From Scatosoma sp045658805 (GTDB lineage Bacteria; Bacillota; Clostridia; Christensenellales; Borkfalkiaceae), in NCBI GenBank assembly GCA_045658805.1, contig JAZOVQ010000053.1, positions 14,707 to 78,706 on the forward strand: DNA of 64,000 bases, given 5' to 3'. The position numbers were made by a program, and so were the translations under genes. How positions within the stretch are numbered: position 1 is the stretch's first letter; every line of letters starts with the position of its first letter. Positions 42,551-49,911 of this stretch are shown one piece after another. The notes beneath the pieces are model-generated. The model made no database searches. It had not been told where the DNA came from and was given only the letters and a program-made list of their open reading frames with translations.

Positions 42551-42566
42551 GACTTATTATTAAGTC
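42551..42566. promoter_or_regulatory. Operator-like palindrome just after the start site of the giant secreted protein gene
   Basis: GACTTA-4-TAAGTC, a perfect inverted repeat at about +1 to +16 of the transcript starting near 42567. Its position suits a repressor site. The regulator is unknown. Confidence 0.5.
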
Positions 42567-42573
42567 CTAATAA

Positions 42574-42602
42574 ATTTTATCAAAAAAAGAAAAACCTGTC
42601 AA
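42574..42602 (-). promoter_or_regulatory. Promoter of the giant secreted protein gene
   Basis: TTGACA (42597-42602) and TAAAAT (42574-42579) on the minus strand, 17 bases apart. The leader is about 118 bases and ends in GGAGG. Confidence 0.82.
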
Positions 42603-43039
42603 TCTAAAACGAAGCGAGAAATCTTACATTTTTTGTGGAAATTATATATAATTTTTGTCATTTTTAGGTTATTTGTTTCATTTCTTGTCTTTTTATTGTT
42701 TCCGTTTACACAAAACTTGCATTTTCGCTCCTTGTTTCCATAAGCAAAACAAGCCTTTACGTATAAGGAAAAAACAGCGAAAAACAAGGAAAAATTGCGT
42801 TGCGCCGCTGCGGTTATTCTCGTAAATACGTATGCTTTTTCGGCGAAAATTATGCAAATGGCACGGAGCAGGTATGCGTTGAACGCTTTTTCGGCGAAAA
42901 ATAAAGACGCGGTTTTAGCAACCACGCCTTATTAATTTTGTTTGCCGCCGTTCCCCCCAATTAAGCCCAGCGCCACGAAAATAGCAAGCGAACAGCCAAT
43001 TTTCTCATAAAAGATTTTGCCTTGCCAACGTTAAAAAAT
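42603..43039. other. Non-coding stretch with a duplicated 16-base palindromic motif
   Basis: About 440 bases between the giant protein promoter and the 43040 gene. I see no credible gene: the only longer frame (42599-42925, minus) lacks a ribosome site and reads as low-complexity. GCTTTTTCGGCGAAAA occurs twice (42834-42849 and 42885-42900), 51 bases apart; its core TTTTTCGNCGAAAA is an inverted repeat. Confidence 0.5.
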
Positions 43040-43456
43040 TCATTCCCCTTTTGCACTCAACAAATCATCAAAGGGTTTTACCATATCACTGTCAAAATAG
43101 CTATATTGAACGTTATTGTAGCTTTTTGATTCCAGCCAACTCGATTCTCCAAGAAGCGAAGCGAACAACCATATCACCAAATTGTATTCTTCTTGCTCCT
43201 GCATTGCTTGCGCTTCTTCTATCGTATTGTAAATGTGAAAATAGATTGCATATTCGCTCTCCTCATTGGGCTTTGCGGATACCATACAAAAGCCGAGGTC
43301 TTCATAATCCGAGTGAAAAACAACATATCCCGCCTCCGAATACGCCTGCGCAATTTCTTCGCAAGTTACCTGCGCCGTACCTGTTGCTTGATTACAAGAT
43401 GATAATCCACCTGCTGTACAAATCAACAATACTATTGCTATAACAAACTTTCGCAT
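43040..43456 (-). CDS. Small hypothetical lipoprotein
   Basis: 138 residues from the ATG preceded by GAGGAG. The signal peptide MRKFVIAIVLLICTAGG ends in the lipobox LSSC (Cys21). The mature part holds VTCEEIAQAYSEAGYVV and HIYNTIEEAQAMQEQEEYN, suggesting a small alpha/beta domain in which a helical CEEIAQAYSEAGY segment is followed by a repeat-like strand. I do not recognise the family. It lies 93 bases after the rRNA methyltransferase gene, separated from it by an 11-bp hairpin without a T run, so partial co-transcription is likely. Function unknown. Confidence 0.75.
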   Translation of the reverse strand: MRKFVIAIVLLICTAGGLSSCNQATGTAQVTCEEIAQAYSEAGYVVFHSDYEDLGFCMVSAKPNEESEYAIYFHIYNTIEEAQAMQEQEEYNLVIWLFASLLGESSWLESKSYNNVQYSYFDSDMVKPFDDLLSAKGE

Positions 43457-43510
43457 ATTTTTCTCCTCGCCCAACCACGGGAATTTTTCCCACCGTTTTG
43501 CAACGTACAC

Positions 43511-43536
43511 TTTAAGGCAGGTCGCCCTGCCTTAAA
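43511..43536 (-). other. 11-bp intercistronic hairpin
   Basis: 43511-43521 pairs perfectly with 43526-43536 around TCGC. No T run follows on the minus strand. The outer arm (GTACACTTTAAGGC) resembles that of the 33321-33361 stem (GTACGCTTTAAAGGC). Confidence 0.65.
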
Positions 43537-43549
43537 GATTTATGCTATA

Positions 43550-44974
43550 TTATTTTCTTTGCAAAACCACCAACACTTCACAATGTTTTGTATTCGGGAA
43601 CATATCGTAGGGCTGGATTTTGTCAATAGCGTAATATCCGTCCAAAACTGCATCCTCCGCCAAGCCCTCGTAGGCAGGATTTTTTACAAGCTCGCCCTCT
43701 TTTTCAATAAGACGTCCCGTCAAAATCCCCAAATCCCTTGCCAACGTTGCAGGGTTACAGCTAATCAAAGTCAATTTGGGAATACCGCTTTCCAACAATG
43801 CTTTGGTTACGCTGCGCGCAATACCAGCGCGGGGCGGATCTAAAATTAAGCGCACCTTTTCATCGCGTTCCTTTTCCAACACCGACGGCAGTTTTTCTTC
43901 CACGTAACCGCAAATATTGGTCATGTTTAACAAACCGTTTTTCAGCTTTAACGAATCGGCACACTTCACCGCTTCAGGCTCTAGCTCAATACCATACACG
44001 CGCTTCGCTTTTTTCGCAAGCATCGCGGTGAGCAAACCGCCGCCCGAATACGCGTCGACAACCACTTCGTCACCCATTTCACAAACGGTTTTCAAAGCGT
44101 CCTTATACAGCTTCGTGCGCACGCCTTCGTTGACCTGCAAGAAGGTGGCAGGGCCTGCTTCATACACAATTCCTTGTTCTTCCGCTTCAAAAATCCCCCT
44201 ACCATGTACGAGTTGAAACTCTTTTCCAAGGATAACGTTGGTATCCTCGTCGTTAAAATTGAGATACAAACTAAAGGTGGGGAAAATCTCGGACAACAGC
44301 CCTATAAGGTAAGGCAAATTGGGCAATTCGCGTTTTGCCGTAACGATAGTCACGATAAACTTTCCGCCGATTTCACGCGCAACGATATGGCGAATAGAAC
44401 CTTTCTTCGTTTCCTCGTCATAGCCCTTTACGGCGCATTCCGTCATATAGCGTTTCACCGTCGCCATCAATTTTTCCGACCATTCGGGATGAATAGCGCA
44501 CGACGTAATAGGCACGATACGGTGGCTGTGTTCCGCATAAAATCCAATAACGGTATTGCCGTCCTTATCACGGCCGACAGGCACCTGCAATTTGTTGCGA
44601 TAGCCATATTGTAAATCACTTTTAATCGCCAAAGGCACCGCCGTATTGATACCGCCTATTTTTCTAAGCGAATCCTTTACAACGTTGCTCTTATGCGCCA
44701 ACTGCGCAGGATAATCTAAATGCTGTAAACAGCAACCTCCGCAACGGGAGAATACGGGACATTTCGGGCGCACGCGTTCCTCAGCGGGGGTTAAAATTTC
44801 CTCCACTTTGCCATAGCCGATATTCCCTTTCACTTTGAGCACTTTAAAACGAACCTTCTCGCCAGGTAAACAAGCAGGCACGAAAAAAGTAACCCCTTCG
44901 TGCCTGATGATGCCTTCGCCATTTGTACCTATTGCATCTGTCGTGGCACAAATTATATCGTTTTTCTCTATCAT
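43550..44974 (-). CDS. rlmD: 23S rRNA (uracil-5-)-methyltransferase, RlmD/RumA family
   Basis: Uses S-adenosylmethionine to methylate C5 of a uridine in 23S rRNA. The 474-residue product has an N-terminal TRAM RNA-binding domain (residues 1-60, GTNGEGIIRHEGVTFFVPACLPGE broken over the core), iron-sulfur cysteines in CPVFSRCGGCC (Cys72, Cys78, Cys81) with a fourth in SCAIHPEW, and a methyltransferase domain with VDAYSGGGLLT, DPPRAGI and the catalytic SCNPATLARDL. AAGGAGG precedes the ATG at 44974; the longer frame adds 37 poor residues. Firmicutes usually carry RlmCD-type enzymes that modify one or two sites, so the exact target is uncertain. Confidence 0.92.
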   Translation of the reverse strand: MIEKNDIICATTDAIGTNGEGIIRHEGVTFFVPACLPGEKVRFKVLKVKGNIGYGKVEEILTPAEERVRPKCPVFSRCGGCCLQHLDYPAQLAHKSNVVKDSLRKIGGINTAVPLAIKSDLQYGYRNKLQVPVGRDKDGNTVIGFYAEHSHRIVPITSCAIHPEWSEKLMATVKRYMTECAVKGYDEETKKGSIRHIVAREIGGKFIVTIVTAKRELPNLPYLIGLLSEIFPTFSLYLNFNDEDTNVILGKEFQLVHGRGIFEAEEQGIVYEAGPATFLQVNEGVRTKLYKDALKTVCEMGDEVVVDAYSGGGLLTAMLAKKAKRVYGIELEPEAVKCADSLKLKNGLLNMTNICGYVEEKLPSVLEKERDEKVRLILDPPRAGIARSVTKALLESGIPKLTLISCNPATLARDLGILTGRLIEKEGELVKNPAYEGLAEDAVLDGYYAIDKIQPYDMFPNTKHCEVLVVLQRK

Positions 44975-45036
44975 ATTCCCCTCCTTATCCGGTTTTCTAA
45001 CCAAACGAGGTATAAAAATTCTTGCTCCTATCCTAC

Positions 45037-45561
45037 TTACTTTTTCGTAATTCGTTTTACCAACATATATACGGCAAACCGCCATTTATACATACAGTAA
45101 TCATATATAACGAAGAAAATGGAACCGCCGATTAGCAATACCCACCAAATATATTCGTCTAAAAAGCTGACCGAAGTGGTCATGCCAAACACAAACCGCC
45201 ACACCAAGTACATCGTCACGTCAAACCATATCGCCTTAATTGCACACGCCACCCAACGATTGATACGCACCCGAAGCTGTAATTCGTTGACAAGCGGGTG
45301 CAACCCGAAAAACATAATGAAGGGTAACAAATCGAAAAAACGCGCCGCGTTGAAAATTAAGGATAAAATCGTCGTTGCGAAATACGCCAAAACGTAGCCT
45401 ACGTAGCTTTGCTTGGAAAGCGGCAGCATCAACGCCACAGCCGCCATTAAATAGCCCGTAAACAGCAATAACTCCGAATATACCCCCACCGTTAAGAAAA
45501 TGGTTGCAATTGCACATGCAAGCGAAGATAATGCTATTTCGTACGCCGATATCTTTCTCAT
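45037..45561 (-). CDS. Hypothetical membrane protein
   Basis: 174 residues with about five to six hydrophobic segments (IALSSLACAIATIFLTVGVY, LLLFTGYLMAAVALMLPL, VGYVLAYFATTILSLIF, FFDLLPFIMFFGLHPLV, an amphipathic middle, and WWVLLIGGSIFFVIYDY). It resembles small substrate-binding (S-component-like) or biosynthetic membrane proteins of Clostridia, but I cannot assign a family. The start with GGAGC at 45561 is preferred over an in-frame start 24 codons earlier, which adds a hydrophilic stretch. It lies between the degenerate J-domain gene and rlmD and is probably co-transcribed with both. Confidence 0.7.
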   Translation of the reverse strand: MRKISAYEIALSSLACAIATIFLTVGVYSELLLFTGYLMAAVALMLPLSKQSYVGYVLAYFATTILSLIFNAARFFDLLPFIMFFGLHPLVNELQLRVRINRWVACAIKAIWFDVTMYLVWRFVFGMTTSVSFLDEYIWWVLLIGGSIFFVIYDYCMYKWRFAVYMLVKRITKK

Positions 45562-45608
45562 CGTGTAAGCTCCAAAGTGACTGAAAATAGGTGTTTTACA
45601 ACAATCGC

Positions 45609-45626
45609 CAAGGGGTATACCCCTTG
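45609..45626. other. Palindrome between the J-domain-like and membrane protein genes
   Basis: CAAGGGG-TATA-CCCCTTG, a perfect 7-bp inverted repeat about 11 bases after the J-domain-like stop codon, with no T run. Confidence 0.5.
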
Positions 45627-45636
45627 CCTTCAACCT

Positions 45637-46254
45637 TTAACGGCAGCCGCAGCAAAGGCTGAACAAACAATCTATACAAAGATAGGTGTAGCAACAGGAA
45701 ATACAGTTTGCACAGGTGCCGCCCATTTGGTCGTCCATACCGCCGCCGTAAGAGGGGTTGGAATAGGGGTTTTGCGCCTGCTGGTGCGCCGCTTGCTGTT
45801 GATAATCGTTCTTCGCGTTCAGCTTGCCGTATGCAATGCGATATTTTTGGTTGGACGGATCCATTTGCATAGCAATTTCCAATTGCTTTTTGCTGTCGTT
45901 CGTCCAGTTTTTCTTATAGAAAACTACCGCTTGCAAATAATGCCATTCCGCCGAGCGTTCGTTGAAATCGTCTAACTTCGCCTGCGCTTCCGCCACTTTG
46001 TTTTCTTTCAAAAGCGAAGTGATTTCTTCAAAGGAAGATTGGCCTTCGGTGTTTTCACTCTTTTCCTTTCTCTCCGCCATAATTTCCTTATAAGCAACTT
46101 CCAGCTTCGTCAACATTCTCGCCGCTTCGTTGCCAGCTTCCCCGTCTAACCATCTATCTTCGCTGTATTTGGCTTTCAGCTCGCGATATCTTTCGGCAAT
46201 TTCTTCGTCCGTTGCCGCTTCGGTTAGATTGAGAAGTTCGTAATAATTTTCCAT
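45637..46254 (-). CDS. Degenerate J-domain protein with a TPR-like middle and a cysteine-rich tail
   Basis: 205 residues. Residues 1-60 match the J-domain fold (YYELLNLTEAATDEEIAERYRELKAKY...), but the HPD tripeptide that contacts DnaK is replaced by SED, so normal stimulation of Hsp70 is not expected. Residues about 75-145 look like TPR-type helices (LDDFNERSAEWHYLQAVVFYKKN). A Gln/Asn/Tyr/Gly-rich linker leads to a tail with nine cysteines in about 25 residues (CANCISCCYTYLC, then CCGCR), possibly metal-binding or acylated. AAAGGGAG precedes the ATG. It follows a DUF5685-like gene, a pairing I recall from other Clostridia. The function is unknown. Confidence 0.78.
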   Translation of the reverse strand: MENYYELLNLTEAATDEEIAERYRELKAKYSEDRWLDGEAGNEAARMLTKLEVAYKEIMAERKEKSENTEGQSSFEEITSLLKENKVAEAQAKLDDFNERSAEWHYLQAVVFYKKNWTNDSKKQLEIAMQMDPSNQKYRIAYGKLNAKNDYQQQAAHQQAQNPYSNPSYGGGMDDQMGGTCANCISCCYTYLCIDCLFSLCCGCR

Positions 46255-46337
46255 TTTAGCTCCCTTTCGGTTTTCCCCGAAATCATTTTTCTTTACTTAT
46301 GTTTTACAATGCCTTCAAATGTTTGACGGCTTCGTTT

Positions 46338-47228
46338 TTATTCCGTTTTAGTATCCGTCTTTTGCGAATTTTTATCCCGATTGCACTTACAGCTGCCAAA
46401 CATAACGCGCTTGGTCGTTGCAGGCAAGCCTCGCAGCAAAATATTATCCGATAAATCCCTGTTGAAACGGAAACTTATCTGGGATAAATTTTCACGGATA
46501 TCAAAGAATATGGCGTTGAAAACGTACTGCACTTCCTCGCCTTTTTCGCAGGTTAGCGCCACGCGGCTATCCGCGCCATACGCCAATACGAAGGGGTTGT
46601 ACGCGCCCTTTTTCTTGTCTTTATCATAATCGTCCAACGCGTCGATAAGATAAATCCATTTCCCAATTGCATAGAACAAATTGCGGGTAAATTCCGTCGC
46701 TTTTTCACCCAATACATAATCGGAAAATTCCGCAAGCATCGTTGCGGTGGCGTCCGCCGCCCTATCCACGCTGTCCGTTTTCGATTGTTCAACGTCCTCT
46801 TGGTTTGCAAGGTTTTCCCGAACAATGCGCTCCACTTCGGGATACAGCTTTTTCACCCGTTTCATGCCCTTTTTAAACCACAAACGCTTACCGCGCCCAC
46901 GGTCGCCGTCACGGATATCGTCGGTATATTTATAATACACCAAAGCGGTATTTAACGCGCCCAGCTGTCTGGTCAGCTCGTCCACGTTTGCCATTTGCCG
47001 AGAACGAATACAATGCGTTAAACAATGCTGTTTTTCAATGGTAACGTCCACGCCGAGAATATTATGCAAAATAACGGATAAAAAAGTCACGTCGTAGGAA
47101 AGCCCCATACGCGCGGTATTTCCGCACACTTCGGCAATTCCCTTGCACAGTCCGCAGTACATCGCTTTGTACAACGTATCGTCTTTTATATACAAATACG
47201 GCGTATCCGTACGAATGTACCCGAACAT
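46338..47228 (-). CDS. DUF5685-like conserved protein
   Basis: 296 residues from the ATG preceded by GAGGAG. It begins MFGYIRTDTPYLYIKDDTLY and contains YCGLCKGI, CLTHCIRSR, YKYTDDIRDG, FYAIGKWIYLIDALDDYDKDKKKGAYNP (in the middle) and near the end FGSCKC. This matches the pattern of a conserved Clostridia protein of unknown function (DUF5685), in which aspartate-rich DDxxD-like stretches and helices recall the polyprenyl-synthase-like all-helical fold; the fold comparison is inference. It stands first in a probable operon with the degenerate J-domain protein, the membrane protein, rlmD and the small lipoprotein, and has its own promoter. Confidence 0.78.
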   Translation of the reverse strand: MFGYIRTDTPYLYIKDDTLYKAMYCGLCKGIAEVCGNTARMGLSYDVTFLSVILHNILGVDVTIEKQHCLTHCIRSRQMANVDELTRQLGALNTALVYYKYTDDIRDGDRGRGKRLWFKKGMKRVKKLYPEVERIVRENLANQEDVEQSKTDSVDRAADATATMLAEFSDYVLGEKATEFTRNLFYAIGKWIYLIDALDDYDKDKKKGAYNPFVLAYGADSRVALTCEKGEEVQYVFNAIFFDIRENLSQISFRFNRDLSDNILLRGLPATTKRVMFGSCKCNRDKNSQKTDTKTE

Positions 47229-47263
47229 ACTCTCCTCACTTTTCGCGTTGTTCACGCAAACGT

Positions 47264-47293
47264 ATTATAGCACAGCCCTTTTGCCAAAAGCAA
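47264..47293 (-). promoter_or_regulatory. Promoter of the DUF5685-like gene cluster
   Basis: TATAAT (47264-47269) with extended TGC on the minus strand and a weak -35 TTGCTT (47288-47293) at 18 bases. The leader is about 29 bases. Confidence 0.6.
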
Positions 47294-47382
47294 GCAGGCG
47301 CAATCCGCTTTTCCCGTGTTCACGCAAAATAACCAATTTGTTCACACGCCTTACAAAAACACGGAGTATTTTTTTCTTTCCC

Positions 47383-48918
47383 TTACTTTTTCGCGTCAGG
47401 ACTGGGCACGATATTGCCATCAGCGAAGCTCAAAATCAACTCGGACATTTTCGCAAGGTCGTTGGAAACAACCGTCTTGAAACGCAAGGGACGATAGCGC
47501 AAATCAAGCAAGCTCTTGGGCGGCTTCATTGCCGTCAACAAATTCAATCTCTTAATGCCCTTGAAGCTGTCCTTAACGTCGTTGCCCGACAATGCGTACA
47601 ATACGTCTTGAGGGAATTTATAAGGGTTAGCGGTAGAAAGCACTACAACGGGCGTCTTGTCCTTTTCGTTTTCTTTCTCTCTCGCTTGTTTATATTGTTC
47701 GTATACCGCCAACGCAACCCCCGTATGGGTATCCATTGCATAGCCGTATTCTTCGAAAATTTCGTACATGGCTTCTACGGTCATGTCCTCGCTTGCAAAA
47801 CCGCCGAAGAATTCCTTGTCCAAAATCGCCTTTTCCGCCGTCGTAATGGAATATTCTTTGTCCTTTGCAAGCTGTTCCATACGCTTTGCGGTAAGCTCTG
47901 CGTTTCTGCCGCTAATTTCAAAGAGCAATCTTTCCAAGTTGGAAGACACCAAAATATCCATCGAGGGCGACATAGTACGGAAGAAGTTTCTCTTTACGTC
48001 GTACACGCCTTTGGAGAAGAAGTCTGCCAATACTTTGTTGCGGTTGGAAGCGCAAACCAATCTTCTAACGGGCAAGCCCATTTGCTTTGCGTACCAGCCT
48101 GCAAGAATATCCCCGAAGTTACCCGTAGGCACTACGAAATCAATTGCGTCGCCCATTTGAATTTGCTCGGACGTCCACAAATCGAGATATGCTGAGAAAT
48201 AATAGGCAATTTGCGGCGCAAGACGACCGAAGTTAATCGAGTTTGCGCTGGAAAGACGCACTTTCTTTTCCGCAAGCTTTTTATTAAATTCTTCGGAAGC
48301 GAACAGCTTTTTAACTGCGCGCTGGCAATCATCAAAGTTACCGCGCACTGCGGAAACGCAAACGTTGTTACCGTCTTGAATGCACATTTGCAAACGCTGC
48401 ATTTTTGCAACGCCTTCGTCGGGATAGAATACCGCCACTTTGGTGCCGGGCACGTCACGGAAGCCTTCCAACGCCGCTTTACCAGTATCACCGCTGGTTG
48501 CTGCCAAAATTAAAATTTCATCATCAACGCCCGTCACTTCGCAGCTCTTTTTTAAGAGATAGGGAAGCACGGTAAGCGCCATATCTTTAAACGCACAGGT
48601 AGGTCCGTGGAAAAGTTCCAAAACGAACAAACCGCCGTCAATTTTCACAAGGGGAACGGGATCGTTGCCTTCGAAGGAAGAATATGCCTTTTCACAAATT
48701 TCCTTCAAATAATCCGCGCCGAGTTCTTCAGCGAGATACTTACCCAACACAAACGCCGCGCGTTCGGGATAATTCATCTCCGCCATCATTTCCATTTCTT
48801 CTTGGGAAATGGTCGGGAAGGTTTCAGGAACGTACAAACCGCCGTTTTTTGCAAGACCTTGCACAATCGCTTGCGCGCCCGTTACTCTTTCACCGCCTCT
48901 CGTACTGATAAAATACAT
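47383..48918 (-). CDS. thrC: Threonine synthase
   Basis: PLP enzyme that converts O-phosphohomoserine to threonine. The 511-residue product belongs to the longer class of threonine synthases: start MYFISTRGGERVTGAQAIVQGLAKNGGLY (in pieces, residues 1-28), the PLP lysine in GPTCAFKDMAL (Lys111), AATSGDTGKAALEGF (phosphate and active-site loop), and NSINFGRLAPQIAYYF (about 225-240) with VPTGNFGDILAGW. AGGT precedes the ATG. It has no thrA or thrB neighbour. The upstream 380-base region shows no T-box motif I could find, so its regulation is unclear. Confidence 0.96.
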   Translation of the reverse strand: MYFISTRGGERVTGAQAIVQGLAKNGGLYVPETFPTISQEEMEMMAEMNYPERAAFVLGKYLAEELGADYLKEICEKAYSSFEGNDPVPLVKIDGGLFVLELFHGPTCAFKDMALTVLPYLLKKSCEVTGVDDEILILAATSGDTGKAALEGFRDVPGTKVAVFYPDEGVAKMQRLQMCIQDGNNVCVSAVRGNFDDCQRAVKKLFASEEFNKKLAEKKVRLSSANSINFGRLAPQIAYYFSAYLDLWTSEQIQMGDAIDFVVPTGNFGDILAGWYAKQMGLPVRRLVCASNRNKVLADFFSKGVYDVKRNFFRTMSPSMDILVSSNLERLLFEISGRNAELTAKRMEQLAKDKEYSITTAEKAILDKEFFGGFASEDMTVEAMYEIFEEYGYAMDTHTGVALAVYEQYKQAREKENEKDKTPVVVLSTANPYKFPQDVLYALSGNDVKDSFKGIKRLNLLTAMKPPKSLLDLRYRPLRFKTVVSNDLAKMSELILSFADGNIVPSPDAKK

Positions 48919-49206
48919 AATTTTTCACCTACCTTTATTGCGTATTCCGTTTCCCAAACGCCGCAAAACCAGCCGTTGCTTTTTCTTTGGTACACTCGCT
49001 TTCCCTATGTTTTGGAAAAACGGAATTCTTTAATATTTTTAAACGCGCAAAAGCAACAGTCGAGCCGACTGTCCTCAACGCAATTCTTCAATTCCCACTC
49101 TTATCATTTGCCGACAAGCGGCAGGCGTCCACAACCGATACAACGGATACAAACGCCGTATCACATACGTGTATACGCATACGATACGCGCACACGCGCA
49201 CGATTG
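48919..49206. other. Leader and spacer upstream of thrC
   Basis: About 290 bases without a gene. It holds a 7-bp hairpin (49056-49062 with 49066-49072) and a 41-base alternating purine-pyrimidine tract (49162-49202). I found no T-box specifier or GGGTGG element and no convincing promoter. Short frames here lack ribosome sites. Confidence 0.5.
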
Positions 49207-49240
49207 AAAAAAAGCCGAACGAAAAGAGCCCCGCTCGGCT
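49207..49240 (-). terminator. Terminator after the small P-loop protein gene
   Basis: A 9-bp stem with one G-U pair (49213-49221 with 49232-49240) is followed on the minus strand by seven T (49207-49213). Confidence 0.87.
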
Positions 49241-49298
49241 ATTCCCCCAATGCGTAGCAAACCCCAACAAAAATGCAGGGATTAAACCAATTTAAAAA

Positions 49299-49706
49299 TT
49301 AAAGATACTTGGTAACGAAATCAGGCAATTCTTCCTTCGCAGCCGAAATGGAAACGGTGATAGTAATGCTGGTATCTTTCGCAACTTTGTCAAGCATGTA
49401 GAAGAAAGCAGCCAATTCCTGAACGGGTTTGCCTGCGATACGAACAACGCCGTCAATGAAAACGTATTCGTTGTCGTTGTTGCCTGCGATAACGCCCTTG
49501 ATAAAGCCGCAAAGAGCAGCTTCGCCAGCAACGTCAAATTCGCTTACGTCGATAAAACGTACGTCACGTTCCAAATCATACATACCGCGCTTACTGTCGG
49601 TGATAAAGATAAGATGGCCTTTTGCCTCTTTCACAGCTTCGTTAGCCGCGTCAATCATCATTTTTGTCTTACCGGTACCTTTTGCGCCGTAAATAACTTT
49701 AATCAT
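49299..49706 (-). CDS. Small P-loop NTPase-like protein
   Basis: 135 residues. A Walker A motif GAKGTGKTK opens the protein (residues 7-15), followed by a RecA-like pattern of strands: HLIFITD (about 31-37), VRFIDV, NEYVFIDG (Walker B-like, Asp near 86) and ITITVSIS near the end. There is no helicase or transporter motif. Such short proteins are conserved in Clostridia and sometimes labelled PilT-like, but no pilus gene is near. GGGAGGA precedes the ATG, and a promoter and terminator make it monocistronic. A role as an ATP-dependent switch is only a guess. Confidence 0.78.
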   Translation of the reverse strand: MIKVIYGAKGTGKTKMMIDAANEAVKEAKGHLIFITDSKRGMYDLERDVRFIDVSEFDVAGEAALCGFIKGVIAGNNDNEYVFIDGVVRIAGKPVQELAAFFYMLDKVAKDTSITITVSISAAKEELPDFVTKYL

Positions 49707-49773
49707 AATAAAATCCTCCCAGATTTTGTCTTACTACACCCAAGAAAAAAGGTTAATTTTCTTGGTTTCCTAT

Positions 49774-49802
49774 AGTGTATCAAATTTTTCAACGAATTTC
49801 AA
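49774..49802 (-). promoter_or_regulatory. Promoter of the small P-loop protein gene
   Basis: TTGAAA (49797-49802) and TACACT (49774-49779) on the minus strand, 17 bases apart. A 9-bp hairpin (about 49740-49765) lies in the leader. Confidence 0.6.
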
Positions 49803-49850
49803 TACTTTTTTGAAAATTTTTCCTCGTTTTTGAAAAAATTTTTTTCTAAA

Positions 49851-49893
49851 CGGGAAAAGTAGGGCTTTTTGCTGCTATAACCCTATTTTCCCG
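49851..49893 (-). terminator. Likely terminator after the collagen/BspA lipoprotein gene
   Basis: A 13-bp stem with one bulged base (49851-49864 with 49881-49893). The following minus-strand sequence is A/T-rich (GTTTAGAAAAAAATTTTTT) rather than a clean T run, so its efficiency is uncertain. Confidence 0.6.
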
Positions 49894-49911
49894 CATTGTT
49901 TTATATGCCAT

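Noticed and set aside
42599..42925. 108-codon minus-strand frame in the gap before the giant secreted protein gene
   Set aside because: No ribosome site, repeated FFAEKA words from the duplicated DNA element, and it runs through the promoter of the downstream gene.
42970..43040. Short minus-strand frame encoding a hydrophobic, glycine-rich end after the small lipoprotein gene
   Set aside because: It reads like a membrane peptide but has no start codon or ribosome site after the upstream stop.
49075..49260. Short frames between thrC and the P-loop gene
   Set aside because: They cover a terminator and an alternating purine-pyrimidine tract and have no ribosome sites.
48919..49298. T-box or amino-acid riboswitch ahead of thrC
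   Set aside because: I searched by eye for the conserved T-box bulge, the GGGTGG element and a specifier stem and found none. The hairpin present has no T run.
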